From positions 783 through 42,359 of the forward strand of contig NZ_LMKN01000010.1 in NCBI RefSeq assembly GCF_001421535.1: DNA of 41,577 nucleotides, in the 5' to 3' direction. The position numbers and the translations under genes were made by a program. Origin of the DNA: Sphingomonas sp. Leaf20. GTDB taxonomy: Bacteria > Pseudomonadota > Alphaproteobacteria > Sphingomonadales > Sphingomonadaceae. This document shows positions 25,761-33,691 of this stretch, one piece after another; position 1 is the stretch's first letter, and each line of letters opens with the position of its first letter. Under the pieces are notes generated by a model. The model made no database searches. It saw nothing but the letters and a program-made list of their open reading frames with translations, and was not told the origin of the DNA.

Positions 25761-26061
25761 GCCTGATCCGGACGAAGCCTTCACGCGGGCGAACAGCGGC
25801 GCCATCCTAAACTGAGGCTTGGCACGCGGTCGATGGCGAGCGATCGCGTCTTATAAGTTCGCTCCCGCGTCGGCAGCCCGGAAGCCGACCACAAATATTT
25901 CGATGAACAAATGTCTGAAGTTGGGAAGCCGAAAACGAACCGCGAATGACCGGCTATGGGTCTTCAAAGCGGTACCGTCTACCGCCCGTCCTTCGTGACG
26001 AGCCTGCCGCCCGTCCACGCTACGACGGGCGGCACCTTAAAGTTGACATGCGGCGCCAATA
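25761..26061. other. Gene-free stretch with a 60-bp element
   Basis: After the tautomerase remnant no frame looks like a gene. The stretch carries a 60-bp element at 25903-25962 and ends at the stop of the convergent VOC gene. Confidence 0.5.
25903..25962 (+). repeat. 60-bp dispersed element, copy 5
   Basis: Begins ATGAACAAATGTCTG, continues AAGTTGGGAAGCC and ends GAATGACCGGCTATGGGTC, exactly 60 bases. The first 27 bases are nearly those of the copy at 4420. Confidence 0.75.
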
Positions 26062-26460
26062 TCACTTGGGGAAATGGATCCCACAAAGCTTATTGCCATC
26101 GGGGTCGCGAAAATAGGCGAGCTCGATCGTCCCCATCGACGCAGTCTCGCGTGGGCCAGGCGGGGCCTCGATCGAGGTGCCCCCATTGGCAACTGCGGCA
26201 TCGTGAAGCTGCTTTACTTGCTCAGGTGAGTTGCATGAAAAGGCGACGGTACTGCCGTTCGCGACGGTCGCAGGTTCATCGTTGATTGGCTGGCTAACGA
26301 TGAAGTTCGTTCCGTTGCCATTATTGTAGATGAGCCGGGTGTGGCCGCTATCGGCGATATTCCGCATCGGTTCACCTACACCGAGTGTGCCAAGCACCGT
26401 ATCGTAGAATCGCTTCGATCGTTCGATGTCGTTTGATCCGACCATAGTATGAAACAGCAT
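26062..26460 (-). CDS. VOC-family (glyoxalase-like) protein
   Basis: A 132-residue vicinal-oxygen-chelate protein with two beta-alpha-beta-beta-beta halves: MLFHTMVGSNDIERSKRFYDTVLGTLG, then IELAYFRDPDGNKLCGIHF at the end. The DPDGN turn and an N-terminal histidine (H4) are family hallmarks. Members include glyoxalases, ring-cleaving dioxygenases and antibiotic-binding proteins; this branch is usually uncharacterised. AGGAG 7 bases upstream fixes the ATG at 26460. It lies just downstream of the GST gene on the same strand (51-base gap), suggesting a detoxification operon. Confidence 0.85.
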   Translation of the reverse strand: MLFHTMVGSNDIERSKRFYDTVLGTLGVGEPMRNIADSGHTRLIYNNGNGTNFIVSQPINDEPATVANGSTVAFSCNSPEQVKQLHDAAVANGGTSIEAPPGPRETASMGTIELAYFRDPDGNKLCGIHFPK

Positions 26461-26511
26461 GCTTGTTCTCCTGCTCAAGGCGTTATTCAATAGATACGGG
26501 TGATGAGGACG

Positions 26512-27210
26512 CTACGAGCGGTCATCCAGTTCCGAAACACCGCTCTGCCCGTCGGCGTAGGCAGCCATGAAGGCCGGCCGGGTCTGCCACCGCCGCCAGA
26601 ACGCGTCGATATGCTCAAAACGCTCGTCCAGCGGGGTGGCGTTCACCGGGTATTTGGAAAACGCGATCGCGGTGGCTAGCGTGATGTCCGAGAAGGTCGG
26701 TTTGTCTCCGCCGAGCAGCCACGTCCGCCCGTCGGCAAAATGCCGGTCGACCAGTGCTGCATGCGCAAGCGCCACTTTGCGCGAATGCTCACCCCATGCG
26801 GCGTTGTGCGTCAGTTCCAACTTGGGCCCGAGGCCCTGGTGCAGGACGTGGAAGGCGGTGACGATCGGATAGAGGATGTGGACCCAGACCCGGTTGTCCC
26901 ACATCTGGTCGAGGCCGCGCTCGATCGGCGTCTCGCCCATGACCTTGCGGCCTTCGAAGCTGTCGTCGAGGTAGCGCGCGATAGCCGACGTCTCGCTCAG
27001 GAACGACCCGTCCGCCAGCACCAGCGTCGGCGTTTCGCCCCACGGGTTCATCTTCAGGTGTCGCCACCCGCGCTGTTCACCCACAGGCGACATGTCGTAC
27101 ACAGTTTCGGCAAACCGGTCGGCGATGCCCTTCTCGTGCATGAAAATGCGCAGCCGCTGTGGATTAGGGAAAGCAGAAGGGGAGGTGAAGAGCGCCAGCG
27201 TATCGGCCAT
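26512..27210 (-). CDS. Glutathione S-transferase family protein
   Basis: A 232-residue GST. The thioredoxin-like half (about 1-80) contains LFTSPSAFPNPQRLRIFMHEKG and the glutathione-binding GETPTLVLADGSFLSETSAIARYLD. The helical half contains WDNRVWVHILYPIV and the N-capping segment KPTFSDITLATAIAF. It conjugates or reduces electrophiles in the cytoplasm. The start is at 27210 (MADTLALF); an ATG six codons upstream at 27228 is also preceded by a possible ribosome site. It is divergent from a TetR regulator, with two palindromic operators between them, so it is probably controlled by that regulator. Confidence 0.88.
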   Translation of the reverse strand: MADTLALFTSPSAFPNPQRLRIFMHEKGIADRFAETVYDMSPVGEQRGWRHLKMNPWGETPTLVLADGSFLSETSAIARYLDDSFEGRKVMGETPIERGLDQMWDNRVWVHILYPIVTAFHVLHQGLGPKLELTHNAAWGEHSRKVALAHAALVDRHFADGRTWLLGGDKPTFSDITLATAIAFSKYPVNATPLDERFEHIDAFWRRWQTRPAFMAAYADGQSGVSELDDRS

Positions 27211-27243
27211 GGGAGGTCTCGCTTTCATCGATCATATCACCTG

Positions 27244-27259
27244 CCTGTCAGATGACAGG
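27244..27259. promoter_or_regulatory. Candidate TetR operator 1
   Basis: CCTGTCA-GA-TGACAGG has perfect 7-base inverted arms. It lies 34 bases upstream of the GST start in the GST-TetR divergent region and shares ATGACAGGT with the second site. Confidence 0.6.
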
Positions 27260-27294
27260 TATGTATCTGCGGCGTAAAACTTGCCTCGTCAATC

Positions 27295-27315
27295 CCTGTC
27301 TGGCATATGACAGGT
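27295..27315. promoter_or_regulatory. Candidate TetR operator 2
   Basis: CTGGCATATGACAG at 27300-27313 is a 14-base palindrome with one mismatched pair, flanked by further CCTGTC / GACAGG symmetry. It aligns with operator 1 (CTGTCAGATGACAG) at 12 of 14 positions. It ends 12 bases before the TetR start and overlaps its ribosome site region, which suits autoregulation. Confidence 0.6.
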
Positions 27316-27327
27316 GGAGGCGTGACG

Positions 27328-27903
27328 ATGGCGGCAACGACGAAGGAGAATACGCGGGAGGCGATCCTGCTGGCCGCACGCGAGGCGGCGATGACGCGCG
27401 GCTACGGCGGCATCAACTTCCGCGACCTTGCCGCAACGGTCGGCATCAAGGCGGCCAGCATCAACTATTATTTCGCCAACAAGGCGTTGCTCGGTGAGGC
27501 GGTGGCCCGTCGCTACCAAGTGGATATCGCCCGCGATCTCGAGGCGATATCCACCGACGCGAAGGACGCGAGGGACGCGTTACGACGATACCCGAGCATC
27601 TTCCGGGCGTCTCTGGAGCGTAACAATCGGATGTGCCTCAGCAGCTTCATGGCGGCCGAGCGTGACGAGCTGCCTGAGCCGGTTCTCAAACAGGTACAGG
27701 CTTTCGCCGACGTCAACGTGGCGTGGCTCAGTAAACAGCTTGCCGCCGCAGCGATTGGATCGCCGGAAAGCGTCGAGGCAAGAGCGCGCGCAATCTACGC
27801 GGCAGTTGCCGGCGCACAGATCATTGCCCGCAGCAGATCCGACATCGCCGTATTCGATGCCCTGGTCGAAAGCTACCGCGCGGCCGGGCCGCTTCCCAGC
27901 TAG
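27328..27903 (+). CDS. TetR-family transcriptional regulator
   Basis: A 191-residue TetR-type repressor. The DNA-binding domain is at residues about 8-55 with the helix-turn-helix INFRDLAATVGIKAASINYYFANKALL. The C-terminal ligand domain ends AAVAGAQIIARSRSDIAVFDALV, like that of TetR proteins related to AcrR/YcdC. GGAGG 7 bases before the ATG at 27328 sets the start; an ATG at 27307 is less likely because it lies inside the operator. It is divergent from the GST-VOC gene pair, which is the likely regulon. Confidence 0.9.
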   Translation: MAATTKENTREAILLAAREAAMTRGYGGINFRDLAATVGIKAASINYYFANKALLGEAVARRYQVDIARDLEAISTDAKDARDALRRYPSIFRASLERNNRMCLSSFMAAERDELPEPVLKQVQAFADVNVAWLSKQLAAAAIGSPESVEARARAIYAAVAGAQIIARSRSDIAVFDALVESYRAAGPLPS

Positions 27904-27947
27904 CTCCTTGTGGTGTCCGAATTCGCGTAGCTGCACGCTCGACAGAC

Positions 27948-28007
27948 ATGAACCAATGACCGGTATGGGGACTGGCGGGGTGAGGGCTTAATGACCGTTT
28001 CTGGGTC
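27948..28007 (+). repeat. 60-bp dispersed element, copy 6
   Basis: Begins ATGAACCAATGACCGG and ends TTAATGACCGTTTCTGGGTC, exactly 60 bases. It is the left boundary of the second J-domain cassette, in the same place as the copy at 4420. Confidence 0.7.
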
Positions 28008-28187
28008 AGCGCCGGGGGCGGGGCGGGGCGGCGTGGTGTCGTCAAAAGCACGGAGTTGTGGATGGGAATGGTAGCCATCTGACTGTTAGCGCCTAAAGCC
28101 GCCCTTTGCCTCACCGAGAAGGCCCGGTTAAGATCACGCGCCAGGCGGACTTTCCTTTCTCGCGTTTTAGCCGCAAGTAACGGTTAA

Positions 28188-28724
28188 ATGGCTCTCCCAC
28201 CCGACTATTATTCAGTTCTAGGTGTTCCCTCGACGGCAAGTCGCGACACTATCCACGCCGCGTGGAAAGCGCTGCTCCGTCAATATCACCCCGATGCCAA
28301 CCATGGTGTGGATGTCTCTGCTCGTGCGAAAGAGATCAACGAGGCGTATTCCGTTTTGGGAAAGAAGGAAGCACGTGCCGCCTATGATCGGTCGCAGATC
28401 AGGCCGTCTGCCCACCGAGCGACCGAGGACCGCCCGTTTCACCCCAGGAAAGCCGGCAGGCGCCCGATGCGACCTAGCCCGTCGATGCAGCCCGGCGGTA
28501 GCTTCTCGCAGCCGCTACAGCCCAACGAATGGCTGATGGGCCTTTTCCTGCTGATCCTCACCGCCGCACCGATCGCTACAATCCTGGTTCTGTGGAATGA
28601 GGAATCCGGATTGGCACCTACGGCTCGACGTAGCGTCGCCGCTAATCCCATGCGTGAGCCCTCCGCAAAAGACGTCCGCAGCTCATCGGGCACAAAACTC
28701 GGACTTGGACAGCCTGCTTCTTAA
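28188..28724 (+). CDS. Membrane-anchored J-domain protein, copy 2
   Basis: A paralogue of the protein at 4651, with 163 of 178 residues identical. The HPD motif (34-36) and the membrane helix (about 115-136) are unchanged. Thirteen of the fifteen substitutions fall outside the J-domain, seven of them in the last 30 residues after the helix, so that tail is evolving fastest. The leader differs at the ribosome site: AAGTAA here instead of AAGGAA, which should weaken translation. No frameshift or stop is present, so the gene looks intact. It lies upstream of the siderophore-receptor operon, but no link to it is evident. Confidence 0.85.
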   Translation: MALPPDYYSVLGVPSTASRDTIHAAWKALLRQYHPDANHGVDVSARAKEINEAYSVLGKKEARAAYDRSQIRPSAHRATEDRPFHPRKAGRRPMRPSPSMQPGGSFSQPLQPNEWLMGLFLLILTAAPIATILVLWNEESGLAPTARRSVAANPMREPSAKDVRSSSGTKLGLGQPAS

Positions 28725-28789
28725 ACTAACGCCCGGTCGGGACATTCAAGTTCGCAGGGTCAGGCGCCAAAAGCCGTCGTAACGCGGAG

Positions 28790-28849
28790 ATGAACGAGCG
28801 GCCGAAGTTGGGGAGCTGGGAAGGGGGCGGGGACGTCTGATTATGGGTC
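28790..28849 (+). repeat. 60-bp dispersed element, copy 7
   Basis: Begins ATGAACGAGCGGCCG, continues AAGTTGGGGAGCTGGG and ends GACGTCTGATTATGGGTC, exactly 60 bases, with an in-frame TGA. It is the right boundary of the second J-domain cassette. Confidence 0.75.
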
Positions 28850-28995
28850 GAATTGCTTTCCATCGCGCGCTGAAAATTAACAGGCGCGGCCGGCGAACCA
28901 TAAGCCTCGTACGACATAATATTTTTTGCGAATCCCAATAGGTTAAACGTGCGCCTGCGCGCGCCCGTCTCAACGATCATGACAAAGCTGTTATA

Positions 28996-29012
28996 TTGCT
29001 AGTGACTCGCAA
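28996..29012. promoter_or_regulatory. Imperfect palindrome upstream of the TonB receptor operon
   Basis: TTGCTAGTGACTCGCAA pairs in 7 of 8 arm positions around a central base. It starts on the last base of a TTATAT box (28991-28996) and lies 41 bases before the ATG at 29054. The shape suits a metal-dependent repressor site; it is not the classical Fur box found at 38138. Confidence 0.4.
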
Positions 29013-29053
29013 CAGCACATGACATAGAGGCCTTCCGATAACGGGGGTTCAGT

Positions 29054-31339
29054 ATGAGTTTTTCGAGTATATTGCTGGCGAGCGCAGCGTCTGTCGGGGC
29101 ACCTTTGCCAGCTCCGGCTGAGGAGCCAAGGACCGTAGAAACGTCCACCGGATCGGACGATGCGGAGAAGTCCGACGAGATCATGGTCATCGGCAAAAGC
29201 TATGGTCGTGCGGTCGGAAAGACCCTGACGCCGCTCAAGGACACGCCGAACACCATTACCGTGATCGATCGCGATCAGATCGAGGCGCAGAACCTGTTCA
29301 CGCTGGAAGACGCTCTGACCGCGACCAATGGCATCACCGTCAATGGCGTCGGCAGCGAGGACCCGTCGTTCTTCTCGCGCGGGTTCGCGATCACCAATTA
29401 CCTGATGGACGGCGTCCCGAGCTTTGCGTTCAACTTCCCGTCCGCCGTGCCGGACCTATTCTTCTACGATCGGCTGGAAGTGTTGCGCGGCCCGGCAGGT
29501 CTGTTCAGCGGATCGGGCAATCCGGCGGGCAGCATCAACATGGTGCGCAAGCGGCCGCTCGACGCGTTCAGGATGCAGGCGAGCGCCGGCGCCGGCAGCT
29601 ACGACAATCTACGCTTCGAACTCGACGTCTCGACGCCGATCGGATCGAAGGCGGGGTTGCGCGTCGGCGCGATGGCGCAGGACCAGGACCAGTTCTTCGT
29701 CACCGCCCACCGCAACCGCATCGGCGGGTTCGCGGTCGGTTCGCTCGAGATCGGCGAGCGCACCACGCTGACGGTCGGCGGCTATTACGACCGCTTCCGT
29801 CCGGCGGTGCAGTCGGGACTGCCCGGCATCATCGGCGGCGCGGACGGCAGCGACGGCAAGTTGCTGGACGTGAAGCGGTCGACCTATCTCGGCGCCGACT
29901 GGAACCGGTTCAACGCCGAGACCTGGACCGGGTTCGCCGAACTGGCGCACAAGATCAGCGACCGCTGGACGTTGCGCGCGACCGGGCTGTTCACCGACGT
30001 CGATCGCGTCGACATCTACAGCTATATCGGCAACCAGCCGGTCACCGCGACCAACGGCTCGACCAGCCACATCGCTTATCGCGGCGACAGCAAGCAGCAG
30101 ACGCGCTCGTTCGACTTCAACGGCATCGGCAGCTTCCCGCTGTTCGGGCGCGACCAGACGCTGATCCTCGGCACCGATTACCAGGCGAGTTCGGGCACGT
30201 CCTATTTCACCCGGCTGTCCAATTATGCGCGGATCGACGTGTATAATCCGGTCTCGCCGTTCGAGCCGCCGCTGAACCCGTATGGCGCGTCGCCCTATTA
30301 TCCGGTGCAGGGGACGGGGGCGACCTGTCCCAATTCCAGCACCGCGATCACGCCCGCGCCCGCCAATTGCGCGCTGCAGGTCTATGGCGGTTCTTCGACC
30401 GACGTCGAGCAATACGGCATCTACGGGCAGATGCGGCTGAGCCTGCTTGCCGGCCTGACGCTGATCGGTGGCGGCCGCGTGACGTGGTGGGATACCACGA
30501 CGACCACGTTGCTGACACCAAGCGGTGTCTTGCCGCCGTCGACCCGCTACGGGATCGACAACCGCTTCACGCCCTATGCGGGTATTGTCTGGGACGTAAC
30601 GTCGCAGCTCAATCTCTATGCGAGCTATGCTGACAGCTTCACGCCGCAGGCGGCACCGGTCGGCCGGGCACGTCCCGACGGGCAGCAGATCGAGCCGCTG
30701 GTCGGTGCGCAATATGAGGCGGGGACGAAGCTCTCGCTGATGAACGATCGCCTGCTGCTGTCGGCGGCGGCGTATCAGATCACGCAGACCAACCGGTTGT
30801 TCAACGATCCCGACATCCAGACCGTCGTGCTGCAGACCGGCAAGGTCCGCTCGCGCGGTATCGAGGCCGAGGCGACCGGCGAGATCCTGCCCGGCTGGCG
30901 GATCAATGGCGGCTACACCTACACCAAGACCAAGTATCTGGAGGACCAGACCACCGCGTTCGAGGGGCTGCCACTGGTGCCGATCGTGCCTAAGCATATG
31001 ATCAAGGCGTTCACCAATTACGCGCCGGTCGACGGGCCGCTGGCCGGCGCAAGCCTCGGCGGTAGCGTGACGTGGTTCAGCTCGACCTTCGGCGGCAACG
31101 CAGCGGTATTCAACGCCGACGGCACGCTGCGGACCCGGTCCACCATCGTACGCCAGCCCAGCTATGCGGTGCTCGACCTGCGTGCGGGCTACAAGTTCAA
31201 CGACCGGGTGGGCGTCTCGGTCAACGTCGCGAACGTACTCGACAAGAGCTATTACGCGCGCATCGCCGCCACCGGTCGCGGCAATTACTATGGCAGCCCG
31301 CGCACCGCGTTCGCGACGCTTCGGTATACATTCGAATGA
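29054..31339 (+). CDS. TonB-dependent siderophore receptor
   Basis: A 761-residue outer-membrane receptor. After a short N-terminal signal comes a TonB-box-like DEIMVIGKS, then the plug domain (about 60-165: DTPNTITVIDRDQIEAQ, then RLEVLRGPAGLFSGSGNPAGSINMVRKRP) and a long beta-barrel ending FATLRYTFE. The LEVLRGPAG and NMVRKRP motifs are those of FhuA/FpvA-like ferric-siderophore receptors. GGGGG precedes the ATG. It is first in a four-gene operon with DUF3649, PepSY and DUF3325 proteins, an arrangement seen with iron-uptake receptors. The siderophore is not identifiable. Confidence 0.92.
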   Translation: MSFSSILLASAASVGAPLPAPAEEPRTVETSTGSDDAEKSDEIMVIGKSYGRAVGKTLTPLKDTPNTITVIDRDQIEAQNLFTLEDALTATNGITVNGVGSEDPSFFSRGFAITNYLMDGVPSFAFNFPSAVPDLFFYDRLEVLRGPAGLFSGSGNPAGSINMVRKRPLDAFRMQASAGAGSYDNLRFELDVSTPIGSKAGLRVGAMAQDQDQFFVTAHRNRIGGFAVGSLEIGERTTLTVGGYYDRFRPAVQSGLPGIIGGADGSDGKLLDVKRSTYLGADWNRFNAETWTGFAELAHKISDRWTLRATGLFTDVDRVDIYSYIGNQPVTATNGSTSHIAYRGDSKQQTRSFDFNGIGSFPLFGRDQTLILGTDYQASSGTSYFTRLSNYARIDVYNPVSPFEPPLNPYGASPYYPVQGTGATCPNSSTAITPAPANCALQVYGGSSTDVEQYGIYGQMRLSLLAGLTLIGGGRVTWWDTTTTTLLTPSGVLPPSTRYGIDNRFTPYAGIVWDVTSQLNLYASYADSFTPQAAPVGRARPDGQQIEPLVGAQYEAGTKLSLMNDRLLLSAAAYQITQTNRLFNDPDIQTVVLQTGKVRSRGIEAEATGEILPGWRINGGYTYTKTKYLEDQTTAFEGLPLVPIVPKHMIKAFTNYAPVDGPLAGASLGGSVTWFSSTFGGNAAVFNADGTLRTRSTIVRQPSYAVLDLRAGYKFNDRVGVSVNVANVLDKSYYARIAATGRGNYYGSPRTAFATLRYTFE

Positions 31340-31650
31340 CGGCGAGCGACGCGCATGCCCGTGTACGCTGGGCGCGACGTGGCGACATCGCGCTGCGCGT
31401 CGTTGCCGCGGTGCCACTCGGCTATGCGACCGCGAGCCTCTGGGCGATGGCGATCGCGCGGCTGCTGCCCGGTGATCGTGCCGAGGCGAGCGTCACCGCC
31501 TCGCTGATCGCGCTCGCCGTGTGCGCGCTCGCGGCGATGTGGGCGTTCGCGGCGCGTAGCGGCTGGCGGGCGATCTGGACGCTGGCCATCGCCGCCGGGA
31601 TCGCCGCGGCGATCGCATGGGTCTCGATCGACGCGACGGGGCGGCTATGA
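31336..31650 (+). CDS. DUF3649-like inner-membrane protein
   Basis: A 104-residue protein with three hydrophobic helices: about 20-45 (VVAAVPLGYATASLWAMAIARLL), 52-75 (VTASLIALAVCALAAMWAFAA) and 79-98. The AMWAFAARS segment and the position directly after a siderophore receptor fit DUF3649, a small iron-uptake-associated family. Its function is not known. Its ATG overlaps the receptor stop (ATGA) and its own stop overlaps the PepSY gene, so the three are translated in chain. Confidence 0.75.
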   Translation: MTASDAHARVRWARRGDIALRVVAAVPLGYATASLWAMAIARLLPGDRAEASVTASLIALAVCALAAMWAFAARSGWRAIWTLAIAAGIAAAIAWVSIDATGRL

Positions 31651-33242
31651 GAAAGGGCTTTCGACAGTCGCAGGCGTTCCTGCATACGTGGTCCGGGCTG
31701 CTGCTCGGCTGGATCCTGTTCCTCGTGTTCGTCGCAGGCACGATCGCGTTCTGGCGCGAGGGGCTCAACCGCTGGATGCGGCCCGAGATCGCGCGCGTCG
31801 AACAGCCGATGCGCGTGCTGGCAGGGTCGCAAGCGTTCCTTGCTCGCAAAGCGCCCGATGCGAAGAGCTGGATCATCCCGGTAGCGACGGAACGATCGCC
31901 CGGTGCGCAGGTCTTCTGGGTGCCGCAGCCGAAGCCCGGCGAAGAGCATGGCAGGCGGGGCAGGCGAGGGCGCGGCGACACGCAGGCGCTGATCGGCGCC
32001 GACGGACAGGTCGCGCAGGCGCGCGAGACGCGGGGCGGGGATTTCTTTTACCGCTTCCACTTCGATCTCCATTACATGCCGGTGATCTGGGCGCGGTGGC
32101 TGGTCGGGTTCGCGACGATGATGATGCTGGTCGCGATCGTCAGCGGGATCGTCACGCACAAGAAGATCTTCAAGGATTTCTTCACGTTGCGCCGTGCCAA
32201 GGGCCAGCGCTCCTGGCTCGACGGGCATAACGCGACCGCGGTGCTGGCGCTGCCGTTCCACCTGATGATCACCTATACCGGGCTGGTCACGTTGATGACG
32301 CTGCTGATGCCATGGGCGGTCGTCGCCAATTATACCGATCAGAATACCGTGTTCGCCGCGCTGTTCCCGACCGCCAATGTGGTCGAGCGGACCGGCCGTC
32401 CCGCGCCGTTGATCGACCTGCGACGGATCGCCACCGACGCCGAACGCCGGCTCGGTGCGCCCGCCAGTTTCATCGAGGTCAGCGATCCCGGCGACGCCGC
32501 CGCACGGATCACGATCAGCCAGAGCGCCCATTCGATGCTGTCGTCGCGGACGCCGCGACTGACCTATGACGGCGTGACCGGGCGTCTCGTCTGGCGTTCG
32601 CCGCCACCCGGCGCCGCCGCCGAGACCGCGGGCGCGATGGTCGGGCTCCACGCCGGACGGTTCGCAGGCAACGGCGGCCGCTGGCTGTATTTCCTGTGCG
32701 GGATCGCCGGCACGCTGATGGTCGCGAGCGGTCTCGTGCTGTGGACGGTCAAGCGTCGCGAGCGCCTGCCCGACCCGACCCGGCCGCATTTCGGGTTCCG
32801 CCTCGTCGAGCGGCTCAACGTCGCGGTGATCGGCGGCTTCCCGCTCGGGATCGCGTGCTTCTTCTGGGCCAACCGCCTGCTGCCGGTAACACTTGGCGAG
32901 CGTGCGGACTGGGAGATCAACGTATTGCTCATCGCCTGGGCAATCGTCGCGGTGACGGCGTTCGTCGTCAGGCCGGCGCGTGTGTGGCCGGCGCTGTTCG
33001 CGTTGACCGGCGTGCTGCTCGTCGCGTTGCCGGTGTACGACGTCGTCGCGACCGATCGCGGGCTGTTCGCGTCGCTGGCGATAGGCGACATGATGATCGC
33101 CAGCATCGATGCGGCGATCTCGGTCTTTGGAATAGCGTTTCTGCTACTTGCCCGCCGCGTCGCGCACCATCGCCCCGTTGCAAAGCGCGTTCGCAGGGCT
33201 AGAACCGCCACCGCCTCCAGGGTTCCGGAGCCCGCCGAATGA
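31647..33242 (+). CDS. PepSY-associated transmembrane protein (putative ferric-siderophore reductase)
   Basis: A 531-residue inner-membrane protein of the PepSY_TM family. The first helix begins SQAFLHTWSGLLLGWILFLVF, with the conserved histidine and W, followed by WREGLNRWMRPE. Further helices are around WLVGFATMMMLVAIVSGIVTHKKIF, YFLCGIAGTLMVASGLVLWTVKRRE and the C-terminal region. Members near siderophore receptors are thought to reduce ferric siderophores in the periplasm using haem or membrane electron transfer, which remains unproven for most. It overlaps both neighbouring genes by 4 bases. Confidence 0.87.
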   Translation: MRKGFRQSQAFLHTWSGLLLGWILFLVFVAGTIAFWREGLNRWMRPEIARVEQPMRVLAGSQAFLARKAPDAKSWIIPVATERSPGAQVFWVPQPKPGEEHGRRGRRGRGDTQALIGADGQVAQARETRGGDFFYRFHFDLHYMPVIWARWLVGFATMMMLVAIVSGIVTHKKIFKDFFTLRRAKGQRSWLDGHNATAVLALPFHLMITYTGLVTLMTLLMPWAVVANYTDQNTVFAALFPTANVVERTGRPAPLIDLRRIATDAERRLGAPASFIEVSDPGDAAARITISQSAHSMLSSRTPRLTYDGVTGRLVWRSPPPGAAAETAGAMVGLHAGRFAGNGGRWLYFLCGIAGTLMVASGLVLWTVKRRERLPDPTRPHFGFRLVERLNVAVIGGFPLGIACFFWANRLLPVTLGERADWEINVLLIAWAIVAVTAFVVRPARVWPALFALTGVLLVALPVYDVVATDRGLFASLAIGDMMIASIDAAISVFGIAFLLLARRVAHHRPVAKRVRRARTATASRVPEPAE

Positions 33243-33598
33243 GCATCCTGTCACTCCTGCTCGCCACCGCCGCGTTCTTCCTGCTTGGCCTGGCGACCGA
33301 GGCGCATCATCGCCGTCGGTTCGGGGCATGTCCGCAGGCGGCGCGGTGTAAAATGTTGCGGACCGGCGGCTGGCTTTCGCTGGTTGTAAGCGTCGCGCCC
33401 GCGCTTCTTGCCCGAGGATGGATCTTCGGGCCGATCCTATGGGCAGGCGCGATCATGGCCGGCGCCGGGATCGCCTTCCTCGCGCTCAACTTCGTTCCCG
33501 CTCGTGCGATGCGCGATCCGGAAATCCCTAGCCCATCGGTGAGCGCTTCCAGCCGCCTGTGTAACGGATTGGCCTGCAGGTGCGGCGCATCGATCTGA
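33239..33598 (+). CDS. DUF3325-like inner-membrane protein
   Basis: A 119-residue protein with three helices (about 4-20, 42-62, 66-88). The segment LGLATEAHHRRRFGACP, with the paired histidines, followed by LRTGGWLSLVVSVAPALLARGW, fits DUF3325, the usual last gene after a PepSY protein in iron-receptor operons. Function unknown. The C-terminal 30 residues after FVPARAM look unrelated to the family and run to within one base of the 60-bp element at 33598, so the original end of the gene may have been altered. Confidence 0.75.
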   Translation: MSILSLLLATAAFFLLGLATEAHHRRRFGACPQAARCKMLRTGGWLSLVVSVAPALLARGWIFGPILWAGAIMAGAGIAFLALNFVPARAMRDPEIPSPSVSASSRLCNGLACRCGASI

Positions 33599-33657
33599 TG
33601 AATGATTGGCCGATATTGGGTAGCCGACAAGAGCCTACGAATGTCGGCTCGTGGGTC
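33598..33657 (+). repeat. 60-bp dispersed element, copy 8
   Basis: Begins ATGAATGATTGGCCG, continues ATATTGGGTAGCC and ends GAATGTCGGCTCGTGGGTC, exactly 60 bases. Its first base is the last base of the DUF3325 stop codon. Confidence 0.7.
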
Positions 33658-33691
33658 GTCGGAGCTAGCCATCGGGCGAGCGTCGACGATG

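Larger units (their letters stand above)
27948..28849 (+). repeat. J-domain cassette, second copy of a segmental duplication
   Basis: A unit of 902 bp, bounded by 60-bp elements at 27948-28007 and 28790-28849 and carrying the second J-domain gene. It is in the same orientation as the copy at 4420-5312, with the two J-domain ATGs 23,537 bases apart. Such direct repeats allow deletion or amplification of the interval by homologous recombination. Confidence 0.85.

Noticed and set aside
4420..28849. The J-domain cassettes as a composite transposon
   Set aside because: No transposase is present inside, and no target-site duplication can be recognised; recombination between dispersed repeats explains the arrangement with fewer assumptions.
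29609..32789. Two long minus-strand frames opposite the TonB receptor and PepSY genes
   Set aside because: Shadows of conserved plus-strand genes with no recognisable domain.
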